Below are positions 53,061 through 61,670 of a stretch of DNA of 64,000 nucleotides, one piece after another. Origin of the DNA: Brevibacterium sp. CCUG 69071. Lineage in GTDB: Bacteria > Actinomycetota > Actinomycetes > Actinomycetales > Brevibacteriaceae. The position numbers and the translations under genes were made by a program. Positions within the stretch are counted from its first letter, which is position 1. The number at the start of each line of letters is the position of its first letter. The notes under the pieces are model-generated. The model did no database searches, was not told the DNA's origin, and saw only the letters and a program-made list of their open reading frames with translations. The DNA lies in NCBI RefSeq assembly GCF_021023135.1, contig NZ_PGFV01000001.1:372001-436000 (forward strand), written 5' to 3'.

Positions 53061-53612
53061 GTGGCAGACAGACAGCGGTGGAATGAGGAAGAGGTCCTGC
53101 GGGCGATCGCCCGCGGCGATATCACGGTGCGGCGATCGCCGCGCCGGAAGAAGACGGTGTCGATCTCCAAGGAGATCGACACCTATGTGCTGAGAACGCC
53201 CCTGCGCTACAGCGTCGAGGCGAATGTCCGATCGCTGACGAGCCTGCTCAATCGTCTCGCCGCTCGTGATCATTCATCGGCCGAAGACCTCGAGCGTCTC
53301 GCCACGGAGCTCAGCGGACGCTACTTCGGCGGCCGGCTGCGCCCGCAGTCGATCCGCTGGGTCACGAATCAGAATGTCTCCCGCTGGGCGTCGACGACCA
53401 CCTCCACCGGAGACATCCGGGTCTCACACCGGCTGCAGAGCGTCCCCAGATGGGTTCTGGAGACGGTCATCGTCCATGAGCTCGTCCACCTGCAGATCGG
53501 CGAGCATTCGAAGGAGTTCCACGCCCTGGCCGATCGGCACCCGCGTCAGGCCGAGGCCAAGCTCTACCTCGAGGGATTCAGCGCCGGCGAACACTTCAGC
53601 CGCGGGAACTGA
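53061..53612 (+). CDS. YgjP-like metallopeptidase-domain protein
   Basis: A 183-residue protein with the gluzincin-type site HELVHLQIGEHSKEFHAL: H139, E140, H143 and H154. The N-terminal half (RQRWNEEEVLRAIARGDITV, RRKKTVSIS) is strongly basic. YgjP/DUF45 proteins resemble SprT/Wss1-type proteases, some of which act on DNA-protein crosslinks, which would suit the repair genes nearby; this is inference. The start is GTG 53061 with GGGGAG close to it. It overlaps the convergent NUDIX gene by 17 bases at the 3' end. The length is short for the family. Confidence 0.85.
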   Translation: MADRQRWNEEEVLRAIARGDITVRRSPRRKKTVSISKEIDTYVLRTPLRYSVEANVRSLTSLLNRLAARDHSSAEDLERLATELSGRYFGGRLRPQSIRWVTNQNVSRWASTTTSTGDIRVSHRLQSVPRWVLETVIVHELVHLQIGEHSKEFHALADRHPRQAEAKLYLEGFSAGEHFSRGN

Positions 53613-54159
53613 GTGACTCGGCCCGGACGGCCGCACGGTAGAGGTCCGGCAGCCGTGCCGGGAGATCCGGCAACAGGTCGACGGGCAGCTCGCTTAAGGG
53701 AAACCAGCGCACGTCGATGGATTCGCCGGACACGACGGGTGAGTCCGTGATTCTGGCTCGGGCGGCATAGACGACGTCATAGTGTCGCTGACAGCGACCG
53801 AACGCAGCAGAGAGGTCGTGGACATGCAGATCGACCGGCGTGGGGGAGACCCACTGCAAGGATCCGAGCCCACTCTCCTCGAGAGCCTCTCGCACGGCCG
53901 CGGATTCCAGACTGTCGTCCTCGGGCTCGAGGTGACCGCCGAACTGACCCCACAGCTTTGCTTTGCCATGATGGTTGAGCAGCACGGATTCGGACTCCGA
54001 ATCGAAGACGAGGCAGCTCGCGGTGACGTGAGACTCGCCGCCCTCCCGGCGAAGGGCGGCGGCGCCGGCTTCGTCGAACAGCCGTGCGAAATCACCGGCA
54101 AAGACGTTGTCGGCCGAGACGGCATCGACCTCGGAGCGTGCAGTGTCGAGATCGATCAT
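53596..54159 (-). CDS. NUDIX hydrolase
   Basis: A 187-residue protein with the Nudix box GHLEPEDDSLESAAVREALEESGLG (ligands E/R/EE of the consensus), which hydrolyses a nucleoside diphosphate linked to another moiety. The N-terminal 40 residues (DLDTARSEVDAVSADNVF) are not part of the domain. The substrate is unknown. It directly follows the DUF2342 gene on the minus strand with no gap, so it is cotranscribed with it. The 3' end overlaps the YgjP-like gene. Confidence 0.92.
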   Translation of the reverse strand: MIDLDTARSEVDAVSADNVFAGDFARLFDEAGAAALRREGGESHVTASCLVFDSESESVLLNHHGKAKLWGQFGGHLEPEDDSLESAAVREALEESGLGSLQWVSPTPVDLHVHDLSAAFGRCQRHYDVVYAARARITDSPVVSGESIDVRWFPLSELPVDLLPDLPARLPDLYRAAVRAESLSSRG

Positions 54160-55710
54160 TCAGCGCTCGTCGGTGTCGTCTCCGGACGCATCGTCCTCGG
54201 AGTCCGATTCGGGGGTGGACTTCTCACGGTCGGCCGGCCCGTCGGCCGACGTCTCGCGGTCCTCGGTCTCGTCGGCGCGCCTGTCGGACACGGTCTCGCC
54301 GGCATCCGTGTCGGACACGGTCTCAGCGGCGTCCTTGTCGGACTCGGTCTCCGTGTCGGACTCGGCTTCGGCACTGCCTTCGGTGCCGTCGAGTCCTTCG
54401 GCGAGGATCCGGCTGAGCGCCTCATCGAGCGTCGACTCGCTCGTCCATTCGGCCTGCCTCCGCTCGGAGTAGCCGAGGGGATCGTCGAGATCCTCAGTGG
54501 TCGGCAACAGGTCCGGGTGGGAGAACACCTTGTCCCGGGCCTCCGGTCCGCCCTGCGTCTCGAGGTAGGCGAAGAGCGCGGCGGCATCGCGGAGACGGCG
54601 CGGGTTGAACTGCAGACCCACGAGAGTGGAGAAGGTCTTCTCGGCCGGACCGGCAGTCGCCCGGCGACGACGCAGGGCCTCGCGGATCTGATCGCGGCCC
54701 GGCAGGTGCGCACACGCCGCGTAGACGACGACATCGACCCAGCCGGCGATGACGGCGAGGAGATTCTCGAGAGAAGTCAGGGCCTTCTTCTGGTCCTCGG
54801 TCGTCGGCGGGTTGAACAGACCCTGGCGAATGTTGTCGCTGAGATCCGAGATGTTCGAGGGATCGATCGAGGAGGTCATGTCCTCGATCTGCGAAGTGTC
54901 CACCTTGAGGCCCTGGGCGTAGCGGGTCAGAACCGTCTCGACCTGGGCGGTGAGCCAGGGTGCACGTTCGAACAGCGCCAGATGGGCGAGTTCCTGTGCG
55001 GCCAGGTAGATGCGGACTTCGGAGACGTCGACGTCGATCTCGGTGGCGAACGCGGCGACGTTCGTCTCGACGAGCGCGGCGGAGTCATTGGGCAGGAGGG
55101 GAAGCCCCACCTCGGTGCCGGTGAGCACGCTTTCGGACAGGGCCCCGACGGCCTGACCGATCTGCATCGCGAACATCGAATCGCTCATCGACCCGAACAT
55201 CGATGAAGCACCGGCGAGGATTCCCTTCATCTCCGCCGGAACCTGAGTCTCCAACGTCTCGGTCAGAGCGGTCGACATGTTCTCCTTGATCGGGAGCACG
55301 AACTTCTGCCACCCGGGCATGGTCTCCTTGACCCAATCGGATCGAGTCAGTGCACGTGCCGAGCGATTCCCACCTGAGAATTCGGTCGCCTCGGCGAGCC
55401 ACAGCTCAGCCAGACGGAACGCGTCCGTGGTTGCGTGCGCCGATTCGTCGCTGATCGAAGGGTCGGGCTTGGGGACGGCCTTCTCGGCGATCGATGCGGC
55501 CTGATTGCTCGAGTTGCCGCCCTGGCCGAACATCCCCTGCATCTGGTTCATGATCGTCGCCATCATCGCGGGGTCGATCTGGAACCCTTGGGGCGACCCG
55601 GACTCGTTGCTGTTCTCGCCCTGACCGGCGCCGGGGCCGCCCTGCCCGAACAGCATCCCGAAGATCTGCTCGAACGGATTCTGCTCGTTGTTGTTCTCGT
55701 CGTCGCTCAT
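54160..55710 (-). CDS. Zinc-dependent metalloprotease family protein (DUF2342, Rv3195-like)
   Basis: A 516-residue protein. The N-terminus is Gly-rich and polar (PFEQIFGMLFGQGGPGAG). The core has the DUF2342 motifs QELAHLALFERAPWL and LENLLAVIAGWVDVVV, then HLPGRDQIREALRRRRAT. The strict H-E-x-x-H signature is not met (QELAH), as is common in this family, so protease activity is a family name rather than a proven trait. The C-terminal 90 residues are acidic with tandem repeats. Mycobacterial Rv3195 sits in the same order with PDZ-Lon and UPF0182. It is divergent from that pair with 171 bases between. Confidence 0.88.
   Translation of the reverse strand: MSDDENNNEQNPFEQIFGMLFGQGGPGAGQGENSNESGSPQGFQIDPAMMATIMNQMQGMFGQGGNSSNQAASIAEKAVPKPDPSISDESAHATTDAFRLAELWLAEATEFSGGNRSARALTRSDWVKETMPGWQKFVLPIKENMSTALTETLETQVPAEMKGILAGASSMFGSMSDSMFAMQIGQAVGALSESVLTGTEVGLPLLPNDSAALVETNVAAFATEIDVDVSEVRIYLAAQELAHLALFERAPWLTAQVETVLTRYAQGLKVDTSQIEDMTSSIDPSNISDLSDNIRQGLFNPPTTEDQKKALTSLENLLAVIAGWVDVVVYAACAHLPGRDQIREALRRRRATAGPAEKTFSTLVGLQFNPRRLRDAAALFAYLETQGGPEARDKVFSHPDLLPTTEDLDDPLGYSERRQAEWTSESTLDEALSRILAEGLDGTEGSAEAESDTETESDKDAAETVSDTDAGETVSDRRADETEDRETSADGPADREKSTPESDSEDDASGDDTDER
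54282..54371 (-). repeat. Tandem repeats in the acidic tail of the DUF2342 protein
   Basis: Two 27-base units (54282-54308, 54309-54335) are followed by two 18-base units (54336-54353, 54354-54371), all starting TGTCGGAC(A/T)CGG. On the minus strand they encode D-T-E-T-E-S-D and A-A-E-T-V-S-D type repeats. All unit lengths are multiples of three, so length variation is tolerated. Confidence 0.78.
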
Positions 55711-55881
55711 TTTCTCAAAGCCCCCATGAATCGGTTTGACTTACACGTTAACCGCTGAGGATGTGCGAAGCTTCCCAATTCGGGGAGGTTTCGCACGATG
55801 TTCGCACCGGGCGAAAGGACTCTGTGAATCTCACGGTCAGGTTTCAACTAGACTGGTGGGGCGGTGCAGCGAAAGGAATAC

Positions 55882-57021
55882 ATGACAGAGAATGCCCCTC
55901 GGGCCGTGCCCGTGCCAGAAGCATCGTCACGTGGTGCGACTCGACGACGTTCTCCACGTCTGACCGCGACCTCAGGTGTCCTCACCTACGTCCTCATCGC
56001 GCTTGCCGTGCTCTTGCCGGTTCCGTACATGCTCCAGCTGCCGGGTCCGGTTTTCAATACTCTCGGCGACTATCAGGGCAAGCCCATGATCAGCGTCTCC
56101 GGAGCCAAGACCTATCCCACGGATGGCCGGATCGACATGCTCACCGTCGCCGTCAGCGGCGGGCCGGGGCGTGACACCTACGCCTCCCAGGCGCTCGGCG
56201 CCCTGCTCCGGGGGAAGGAGACGGTCATTCCCACCGAGGCCTATTACCCCCTGGACACCACACGGGAAGACGTCACCGAATCCAATGCGGTCGAGATGTC
56301 CTCAAGTCAGGATGTCGCCGTCGCCGCCGCGATGGAGCAGCTCGACAAGCCCTATGAGGTGCACCTGCTCGTCGACGAGGTGCTCCCGGATTCGCCGGCC
56401 GAGGGTCAGCTGCGCAAGGGGGATCGGATCATCTCCGTCAACGGCACGAAGCTCGATTCCGATCCGGCTGCGGCGCAGATGATGAGTCAGACCGTCCAGA
56501 AATCGAAGTCCGTCGACCTCGTCGTCGACCGCGACGGCGAAGACACCGACGTCTCCCTGACACCTGCGAACATCGAGGGCAGGCAGGCGATCGGGATCAA
56601 CATGAAACAGGGCTTCGACTTTCCCGTCGACGTGAAGTTCAACGTCGAGGGCATCGGCGGTCCCTCCGCCGGCACCATGTTCGCCCTCGCGATCGTCGAC
56701 GAACTCACGCCGGGCGCCATGACCGGCGGCAAACACGTGGCCGGAACGGGAGAGATCGATCCTTCCGGCAAAGTCAGCCCCATCGGCGGGGCACGACAGA
56801 AGGTGGCGGCCTCGACCGAGCAGGGAGCGACGCTGTTCATGTCGCCCGCAGAGAACTGCGAAGAGGTCATGGCCGCCGCAGACCAGTCCAAAATCACGGT
56901 GACGCGCATCGACACCCTCGATGACGCGCAGAACGCCGTGGAGCAGTACGCCGCCGGTCACACTTCGGAGCTTCCGAAGTGCCCGACCGGTGGTGCCGAC
57001 ACCAATGAGAAAGGGCAGTAG
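55882..57021 (+). CDS. Membrane-anchored PDZ-Lon (S16) protease, YlbL-like
   Basis: A 379-residue protein with a basic N-terminus, one TM helix near residues 33-55 and an extracytoplasmic part. A PDZ domain (about 150-225; DEVLPDSPAEGQLRKGDRI, then SVNG) leads into a Lon catalytic domain with the Ser in GGPSAGTMFAL and the Lys in GKVSPIGGARQKV, so the Ser-Lys dyad is complete without an ATPase module. ATG 55882 has AAAGGA. It is the equivalent of Rv3194c. It overlaps the UPF0182 start by one base (TAGTG), so the two proteins are coupled and probably work together in the envelope. Confidence 0.92.
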   Translation: MTENAPRAVPVPEASSRGATRRRSPRLTATSGVLTYVLIALAVLLPVPYMLQLPGPVFNTLGDYQGKPMISVSGAKTYPTDGRIDMLTVAVSGGPGRDTYASQALGALLRGKETVIPTEAYYPLDTTREDVTESNAVEMSSSQDVAVAAAMEQLDKPYEVHLLVDEVLPDSPAEGQLRKGDRIISVNGTKLDSDPAAAQMMSQTVQKSKSVDLVVDRDGEDTDVSLTPANIEGRQAIGINMKQGFDFPVDVKFNVEGIGGPSAGTMFALAIVDELTPGAMTGGKHVAGTGEIDPSGKVSPIGGARQKVAASTEQGATLFMSPAENCEEVMAAADQSKITVTRIDTLDDAQNAVEQYAAGHTSELPKCPTGGADTNEKGQ

Positions 57022-60000
57022 TGAGCACTTCGTCCTCACCCACCTCCGCACGCATGCCGGCGAATCGGCCCAGACGTTCGCCGCTGCTGCTCACGCTGGT
57101 ATCCGTCGCGATCCTGCTGGTCGCATTCATCGCGTTCACCCAGGTCTATACCGAGATCCTGTGGTTCGAGCAGATCGGTGCCTCCCAGGTGTTCCGCACC
57201 ATGTGGGTCACTCGCGGTCTGACCTTCCTGGCCGGCTTCATTATCATGGCCGTCCCGGTCTGGCTGAGCCTGCACCTGGCGTTCCGCAACCGACCGGTCT
57301 ACGCGCCGACGACACCGCGGCAGGAGAACCTCGACCGCTACCGTGAGGCGATCGAGCCGCTGCGCAGGGTTGCGACCCTGGCCATCCCGGCCGTGGTCGG
57401 CGTGCTCGCCGGCATCACCGCCTCGGCGCACTGGAACACGGTCCTCGAATGGATCAACTCCTCGTCCTTCGGGTCGAAGGATCCGGAATTCGGGATGGAT
57501 AAGTCGTTCTTCGTCTTCATCCTTCCCGGACTGCGCCTGATCGGCGACCAGCTGGGCATGGCGCTCCTGCTCTCGCTCATCGCCGCGGTCGTCGGTCACT
57601 ACCTCTTCGGGGGCATCCGTCCCGGAGAGCAGAAGGGCGTGACGCTGACGAAGACCGCCCAGTGGCAGCTGGGCATCACCGTGGCCGTGCTCATCCTCGT
57701 CCAGGCCGGCCGTCTCTGGCTCTCCCGCTACGAGCGCCTGACCGCGACCGGCGGCATCGTCCCCGGCGTCACCTACACCGACGACCATGCGGCACTGCCG
57801 GCCATGGCGATCGTCGCGATCGCCTCGGTGCTGGTCGCCCTGCTCTTCGTCTACACGGCGTGGAAGGGCAACTGGCGGATCTCGATCATCGCGACCCTCA
57901 CCCTCATCGTGATGGGCGGAATCTCGATCATCGCCTATCCCGCGCTGATCCAGCAGTTCCAAGTCGGTCCCTCGCAGCAGAGTCTCGAGTCCGAGTACAT
58001 TCAGCACAACATCGATGCCACGCGTGAGGCTTTCGGCTTCGACGATATCGAGGTCACTCCCTATGAGCCGAGCACGAGCGGTGAGAAGGGAGCCCTGCGT
58101 GAGGACGCGGAGACCGCGGCCTCGATCCGACTGCTCGATCCGAACCTCGTCTCGGACACGTTCCGACAGCTGCAGCAGGTGCGGCCCTACTACTCCTTCC
58201 CGCAGCAGCTCGACGTCGATCGCTACGACATCGACGGGCAGATGCGCGATACCGTCATCGCCGTGCGTGAGCTTGCTCCGAGTTCGGTGAACAGCCAGAG
58301 CTGGTACAACCGGGCGATCGTCTACACCCACGGATTCGGTGTGGTCGCCGCCAACGGCAACCAGCGCAACCCTGACGGCGAGCCGACGTTCATGGAATCG
58401 GACATTCCGCCCAAGGGAGACTTCCCGGACTACGAACCGCGGGTGTACTTCGGTGAGAGTTCACCGGACTATTCGATCGTCGGTGCCGAGGACGGTGCGA
58501 CCCCGCGCGAGCTCGACTACCCCTCTGACGAGGACAGCGGCTCCGGCCAGGTCAACAACACCTTCACCGGCGACGGCGGTCCGTCCATCGGCGGCCTGTT
58601 CAACCGACTTGCCTTCGCCCTGAAATACCAGGACGAGCAGATCCTGCTCTCGGACGCGGTCAACGACAATTCGCAGATCCTCTTCGATCGCCACCCGCGT
58701 GAGCGCATCGAGAAGCTGGCTCCGTTCCTCAAGATCGACGGCGACCCCTACCCGGCGGTCGTCGACGGCAAGATCAAATGGATCCTCGACGGCTACACCA
58801 CGGCCGAGGACTACCCGTACTCGACTCCGCAGCCGCTGCAGGAGGCGACGGAGGACTCGACGACCGCCACGGCGCCGAACTCGGTCGCCACACTGCCGGA
58901 TGACGAGGTCAACTACATCCGGAACTCGGTCAAGATCACCGTCGACGCCTACGACGGCAGTGTCGACATGTACCAGTGGGACAAGGACGATCCGGTTCTC
59001 AAGACCTGGATGAAGATCTTCCCCGACCTGATCAAGCCGGCTTCCGAGATGTCCAGTGAACTGATGAGCCACGTGCGCTATCCCGAGGATCTGTTCAAGG
59101 TTCAGCGCGATCTGCTCACCCAGTATCACGTGAGCTCCGCCAGTGAGTTCTACACCGGTCAGGACTTCTGGACCCTGCCGACGGATCCGACGAAGAGCGC
59201 GAACAGCGGACTGACTCAGCCGCCGTTCTACATGACTCTGCAGATGCCGGGACAGCAGTCGCCGTCGTTCTCACTGACGAGCTCCTATATTCCGGCTCGC
59301 TCCTCCGAGGGACAGTCGCGGAACAACCTCACCGGCTTCCTCTCGGCCGATGCGGATGCGGGCGGCACGAAGGGTGAGGTCGCCGAGAACTACGGCAAGC
59401 TCAGGCTGCTGCAGCTGCCGCGCAACACGACTGTGCCCGGTCCCGGGCAGGCGCAGAACAACTTCAACACCGCTCCTGACGTCCAGCGCAGCCTCAACCT
59501 GTTGCGACAGGGTGAGTCCGAGGTGCAGAACGGCAACCTGCTGACTCTTCCCGTCGGTGGGGGACTGCTCTACGTGCAGCCGGTGTATGTGCGCTCTGCC
59601 GGTGAGACCTCCTACCCGCTGCTCCAGCACGTCCTGGTCGCCTTCGGTGAGGACATCGGATTCGCTCCGACCCTCGATGAGGCTCTCGACCAGGTCTTCG
59701 GCGGTGACTCCGGTGCCCAGGCCGGTGACGCCGGCACCGAGGACAGCGGAAACGGCGAATCGGGCTCCTCGAGCAGCGGAGACGAGTCCGGTGACTCGGG
59801 CGGCGCCTCTGACAACAAGGGCCTCAACGACGCCCTGCAGGAGGCGAAGAAGGCCATGGAGGACTCCGACGCCGCGCTGAAGGACGGTGACTTCGAGGAG
59901 TACGGAAAGGCTCAGGAGCGCCTGAAGAACGCGATCGACGATGCGGTGGAAGCCGATCCCTCGATCGCCGAGGATGGGGCTTCGGCTCCGGCCTCCGCGC

Positions 60001-60035
60001 CTGCCGATGAGGCAGGAGACGGCGGAGGCAACTGA
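57021..60035 (+). CDS. UPF0182 large membrane protein (Rv3193c-like)
   Basis: A 1004-residue protein with about seven TM helices in the first 300 residues, a large extracytoplasmic domain (FNRLAFALKYQDEQILLSD is family-typical) and an acidic, Gly-Ser-rich tail of about 100 residues, predicted disordered, with a short charged helix. UPF0182 proteins are widespread in actinobacteria, with no established activity. It starts with GTG at 57021, sharing one base with the PDZ-Lon stop. The TM topology, size and conserved pairing point to a membrane complex with that protease. Confidence 0.93.
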   Translation: MSTSSSPTSARMPANRPRRSPLLLTLVSVAILLVAFIAFTQVYTEILWFEQIGASQVFRTMWVTRGLTFLAGFIIMAVPVWLSLHLAFRNRPVYAPTTPRQENLDRYREAIEPLRRVATLAIPAVVGVLAGITASAHWNTVLEWINSSSFGSKDPEFGMDKSFFVFILPGLRLIGDQLGMALLLSLIAAVVGHYLFGGIRPGEQKGVTLTKTAQWQLGITVAVLILVQAGRLWLSRYERLTATGGIVPGVTYTDDHAALPAMAIVAIASVLVALLFVYTAWKGNWRISIIATLTLIVMGGISIIAYPALIQQFQVGPSQQSLESEYIQHNIDATREAFGFDDIEVTPYEPSTSGEKGALREDAETAASIRLLDPNLVSDTFRQLQQVRPYYSFPQQLDVDRYDIDGQMRDTVIAVRELAPSSVNSQSWYNRAIVYTHGFGVVAANGNQRNPDGEPTFMESDIPPKGDFPDYEPRVYFGESSPDYSIVGAEDGATPRELDYPSDEDSGSGQVNNTFTGDGGPSIGGLFNRLAFALKYQDEQILLSDAVNDNSQILFDRHPRERIEKLAPFLKIDGDPYPAVVDGKIKWILDGYTTAEDYPYSTPQPLQEATEDSTTATAPNSVATLPDDEVNYIRNSVKITVDAYDGSVDMYQWDKDDPVLKTWMKIFPDLIKPASEMSSELMSHVRYPEDLFKVQRDLLTQYHVSSASEFYTGQDFWTLPTDPTKSANSGLTQPPFYMTLQMPGQQSPSFSLTSSYIPARSSEGQSRNNLTGFLSADADAGGTKGEVAENYGKLRLLQLPRNTTVPGPGQAQNNFNTAPDVQRSLNLLRQGESEVQNGNLLTLPVGGGLLYVQPVYVRSAGETSYPLLQHVLVAFGEDIGFAPTLDEALDQVFGGDSGAQAGDAGTEDSGNGESGSSSSGDESGDSGGASDNKGLNDALQEAKKAMEDSDAALKDGDFEEYGKAQERLKNAIDDAVEADPSIAEDGASAPASAPADEAGDGGGN

Positions 60036-60104
60036 GGCCACGCGACGGCGCGGTCGGCTGAGTCGTTGAGACTACGCCGCCCGTGCCGGTGAGCCATCAC
60101 CGCA

Positions 60105-60152
60105 AAACGGCTGACGCTCCCGGGAGATTGTTCCCGGGAGCGTCAGCCGTTT
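60105..60152 (+). terminator. Terminator of the PDZ-Lon/UPF0182 operon
   Basis: A perfect 21-bp stem (60105-60125 with 60132-60152) with a 6-base loop; the 3' arm ends in TTT. It sits 70 bases after the UPF0182 stop and is one of the longest perfect terminators in the window. Confidence 0.93.
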
Positions 60153-60306
60153 CTCGTGCAGTGTGGGGGAGGGAAGGCGATCACGTGGGCTATCACGTTT
60201 GGCGGAGGCTGCTCACCTGCAGGGGCGGCTGCTGACGTGCAGGCGAGGCTTCCGGCGTGCGGTGAGGTTTCTGACGGGCATGGGGCGTAGGAAGCGATGT
60301 CCTGGC

Positions 60307-60368
60307 GATTGTTCGGCTGCTTCCGAGCAGAATCAGAGCGGATTCTGCTCGGAAGCAGCCGAACAATC
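60307..60368. repeat. Perfect 28-bp inverted repeat
   Basis: 60307-60334 and 60341-60368 are exact reverse complements over 28 bases, separated by AGAGCG. The arms start GATTGTTCGGCTGC. The element lies in the gene-free stretch 60036-60478 between UPF0182 and the tRNA. It is far longer than a normal terminator. I see no coding frame or flanking duplication. Confidence 0.93.
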
Positions 60369-60437
60369 CCGGGCCAAGGGGTCTTCGCGGGCGGGTCTAC
60401 GCGGGTGGGACCGGAATGTAGGCGATGTGAATGAGAT

Positions 60438-60470
60438 GAACCCCCAGCCAGATGAACTGACTGGGGGTTC
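60438..60470 (-). terminator. Hairpin downstream of the initiator tRNA
   Basis: GAACCCCCAG (60438-60447) pairs with CTGGGGGTTC (60461-60470) around a 13-base loop. It begins 9 bases past the tRNA 3' end on the minus strand, the expected place for its terminator. There is no strong T-run. Confidence 0.7.
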
Positions 60471-60478
60471 TGCCACTT

Positions 60479-60555
60479 TGGTGGCGGGGGGAGGATTTGA
60501 ACCTCCGACCTCCGGGTTATGAGCCCGGCGAGCTACCGAACTGCTCCACCCCGCG
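60479..60555 (-). tRNA. Initiator tRNA-fMet (CAT)
   Basis: A 77-nt tRNA with encoded CCA end. The anticodon loop CTCATAA is flanked by CCGGG/CCCGG, including the three G-C pairs next to the loop that mark initiators. The T stem is GGAGG/CCTCC. Positions 1 and 72 are C and C, so the top pair is unpaired, the other hallmark of a formylatable initiator. The rest of the acceptor stem (GCGGGG/CCCCGC) is perfect. Confidence 0.96.
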
Positions 60556-60566
60556 GCGTGTTCTTA

Positions 60567-60596
60567 ACTTTACACGAGCGTAATCAGACATTCCAA
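60567..60596 (-). promoter_or_regulatory. Promoter of the initiator tRNA gene
   Basis: On the minus strand TTGGAA (60591-60596) and TAAAGT (60567-60572) are separated by 18 bases. Transcription would start near 60560, just before the tRNA 5' end at 60555. Confidence 0.7.
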
Positions 60597-60719
60597 ACCG
60601 GTGACCAGTGACCTTTGCCACACGGTCACCTCGGGTTCACCTGCCGGTTGCAGAGAGGGGAGCAGGATAGGTGCTGAAGGCCAGGGTTTCCGCTCAATCA
60701 AGAAAGATCGTCCCGACAC

Positions 60720-60748
60720 TTGCGTGTGATTGAAAACTAAACTATAGT
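60720..60748 (+). promoter_or_regulatory. Promoter of the yceI gene
   Basis: TTGCGT (60720-60725) and TATAGT (60743-60748) are separated by 17 bases, a good housekeeping-type promoter. The transcript would have a leader of about 30 bases with AAAAGGAG before the ATG at 60787. Confidence 0.72.
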
Positions 60749-60786
60749 CGCTTCTGTACTTCAAATTTCAACCAAAAGGAGAAATC

Positions 60787-61335
60787 ATGTCTGCTCTGCC
60801 CAAGGGACTCACCGCCGGAACCTGGAACATCGACCCGGTGCACTCCGAGTTCACCTTCACCGCTCGTCACGCCGGCGTCTCGAAGGTCCGCGGCCAGTTC
60901 GAAGAGATCGGCGGAGTGGTCACCGTCGCTGAGAACCTCGAGGACAGCTCGGTCTCCGCCGAGGCTGTGGTCGACTCGATCACGACCCGCAACGAACAGC
61001 GCGACGGCCACCTCAAGAGCGGTGACTTCTTCCAGGCAGATCAGCACCCCAAGCTGACCTTCTCCTCGACCACCGTCAAGGCCGAGTCGGCCGATGAGTT
61101 CGAGATCGTCGGCGAGCTCACCATGCGCGGTGTGACCAAGGAAGTCGCCTTCGCCACCGAATTCGGCGGAGTCGCCACCGATCCCAACGGAAACCAGGTC
61201 GCCGGCATGTCCGCATCGACCACCGTCAACCGCAAGGACTTCGGCATGGAGTTCGAGGCCGTGCTCGGCGGCGGCGAACTGCTCGTCTCGGACAAGGTCA
61301 AGATCGACCTCGAACTCGAGCTCGTCAAGGCCTGA
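60787..61335 (+). CDS. YceI family polyisoprenoid-binding-like protein
   Basis: A 182-residue lipocalin-like protein beginning TAGTWNIDPVHSEFTFTARH, the YceI hallmark, with GELTMRGVTKEVAFATEF and NRKDFGMEFEAVLGGGELL further on. YceI proteins carry isoprenoid-type ligands in a hydrophobic barrel. There is no signal peptide, so this form is cytoplasmic, unlike E. coli YceI. AAGGAG is well placed and the promoter is strong, suggesting high expression. It is a single-gene unit closed by a bidirectional terminator. Confidence 0.95.
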   Translation: MSALPKGLTAGTWNIDPVHSEFTFTARHAGVSKVRGQFEEIGGVVTVAENLEDSSVSAEAVVDSITTRNEQRDGHLKSGDFFQADQHPKLTFSSTTVKAESADEFEIVGELTMRGVTKEVAFATEFGGVATDPNGNQVAGMSASTTVNRKDFGMEFEAVLGGGELLVSDKVKIDLELELVKA

Positions 61336-61440
61336 ATGTCCCAGCCTCATCGAGGCCTCACCTGATCGTTCCGCCGAACTTAGCTCCGGAGCCCTGATCG
61401 CTGCGGCGAACTGAACACTCGCCGCGATGCTGGTCGATCC

Positions 61441-61485
61441 GCACAGGCGCGAACGGCACAGGTGCGATCGGCACAGGCTCGATCG
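61441..61485. repeat. Three 15-bp tandem repeats
   Basis: GCACAGG-C-GCGAACG, GCACAGG-T-GCGATCG and GCACAGG-C-TCGATCG occur back to back at 61441-61455, 61456-61470 and 61471-61485. They lie in the 335-base gap between yceI and the aminotransferase, directly before the terminator. Confidence 0.9.
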
Positions 61486-61487
61486 TC

Positions 61488-61526
61488 AGAAGGGGTGAAA
61501 CGCTGATCCAGCGTTTCACCCCTTCT
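61488..61526. terminator. Bidirectional terminator between yceI and the aminotransferase
   Basis: An 18-bp perfect stem (61488-61505 with 61509-61526) with a 3-base loop between two convergent genes. The remaining gap (61527-61670) holds only short repeats. Confidence 0.9.
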
Positions 61527-61610
61527 GTCTATTCATCGCCAGCTGCTGTCGTGCCCCCAGCTGCCGTCCTCCGCCGCTGCGCCGCCAGCAACTCCTGTCA
61601 GCTCCTGCCG

Positions 61611-61647
61611 GCCCCCGACAGCCGCCGGAAGCCCCCGACAACCGCCG
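61611..61647. repeat. 20-bp-period tandem repeat after the aminotransferase gene
   Basis: GCCCCCGACA(G/A)CCGCCG at 61611-61627 and 61631-61647. Weaker CAGCTGC-like copies surround it (61540-61660), so the whole stretch has a simple-repeat character. Confidence 0.7.
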
Positions 61648-61670
61648 ATGGCTGCTGTCACCCACTCAAG

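Noticed and set aside
53782..55206. A 474-codon plus-strand frame across the NUDIX and DUF2342 genes
   Set aside because: Antisense to two recognised genes; its regular Val-Gly pattern is the shadow of the acidic repeats.
60307..60368. Transposon end or MITE
   Set aside because: No flanking target-site duplication, transposase or second copy was seen within the window. A genome search would be needed to decide.
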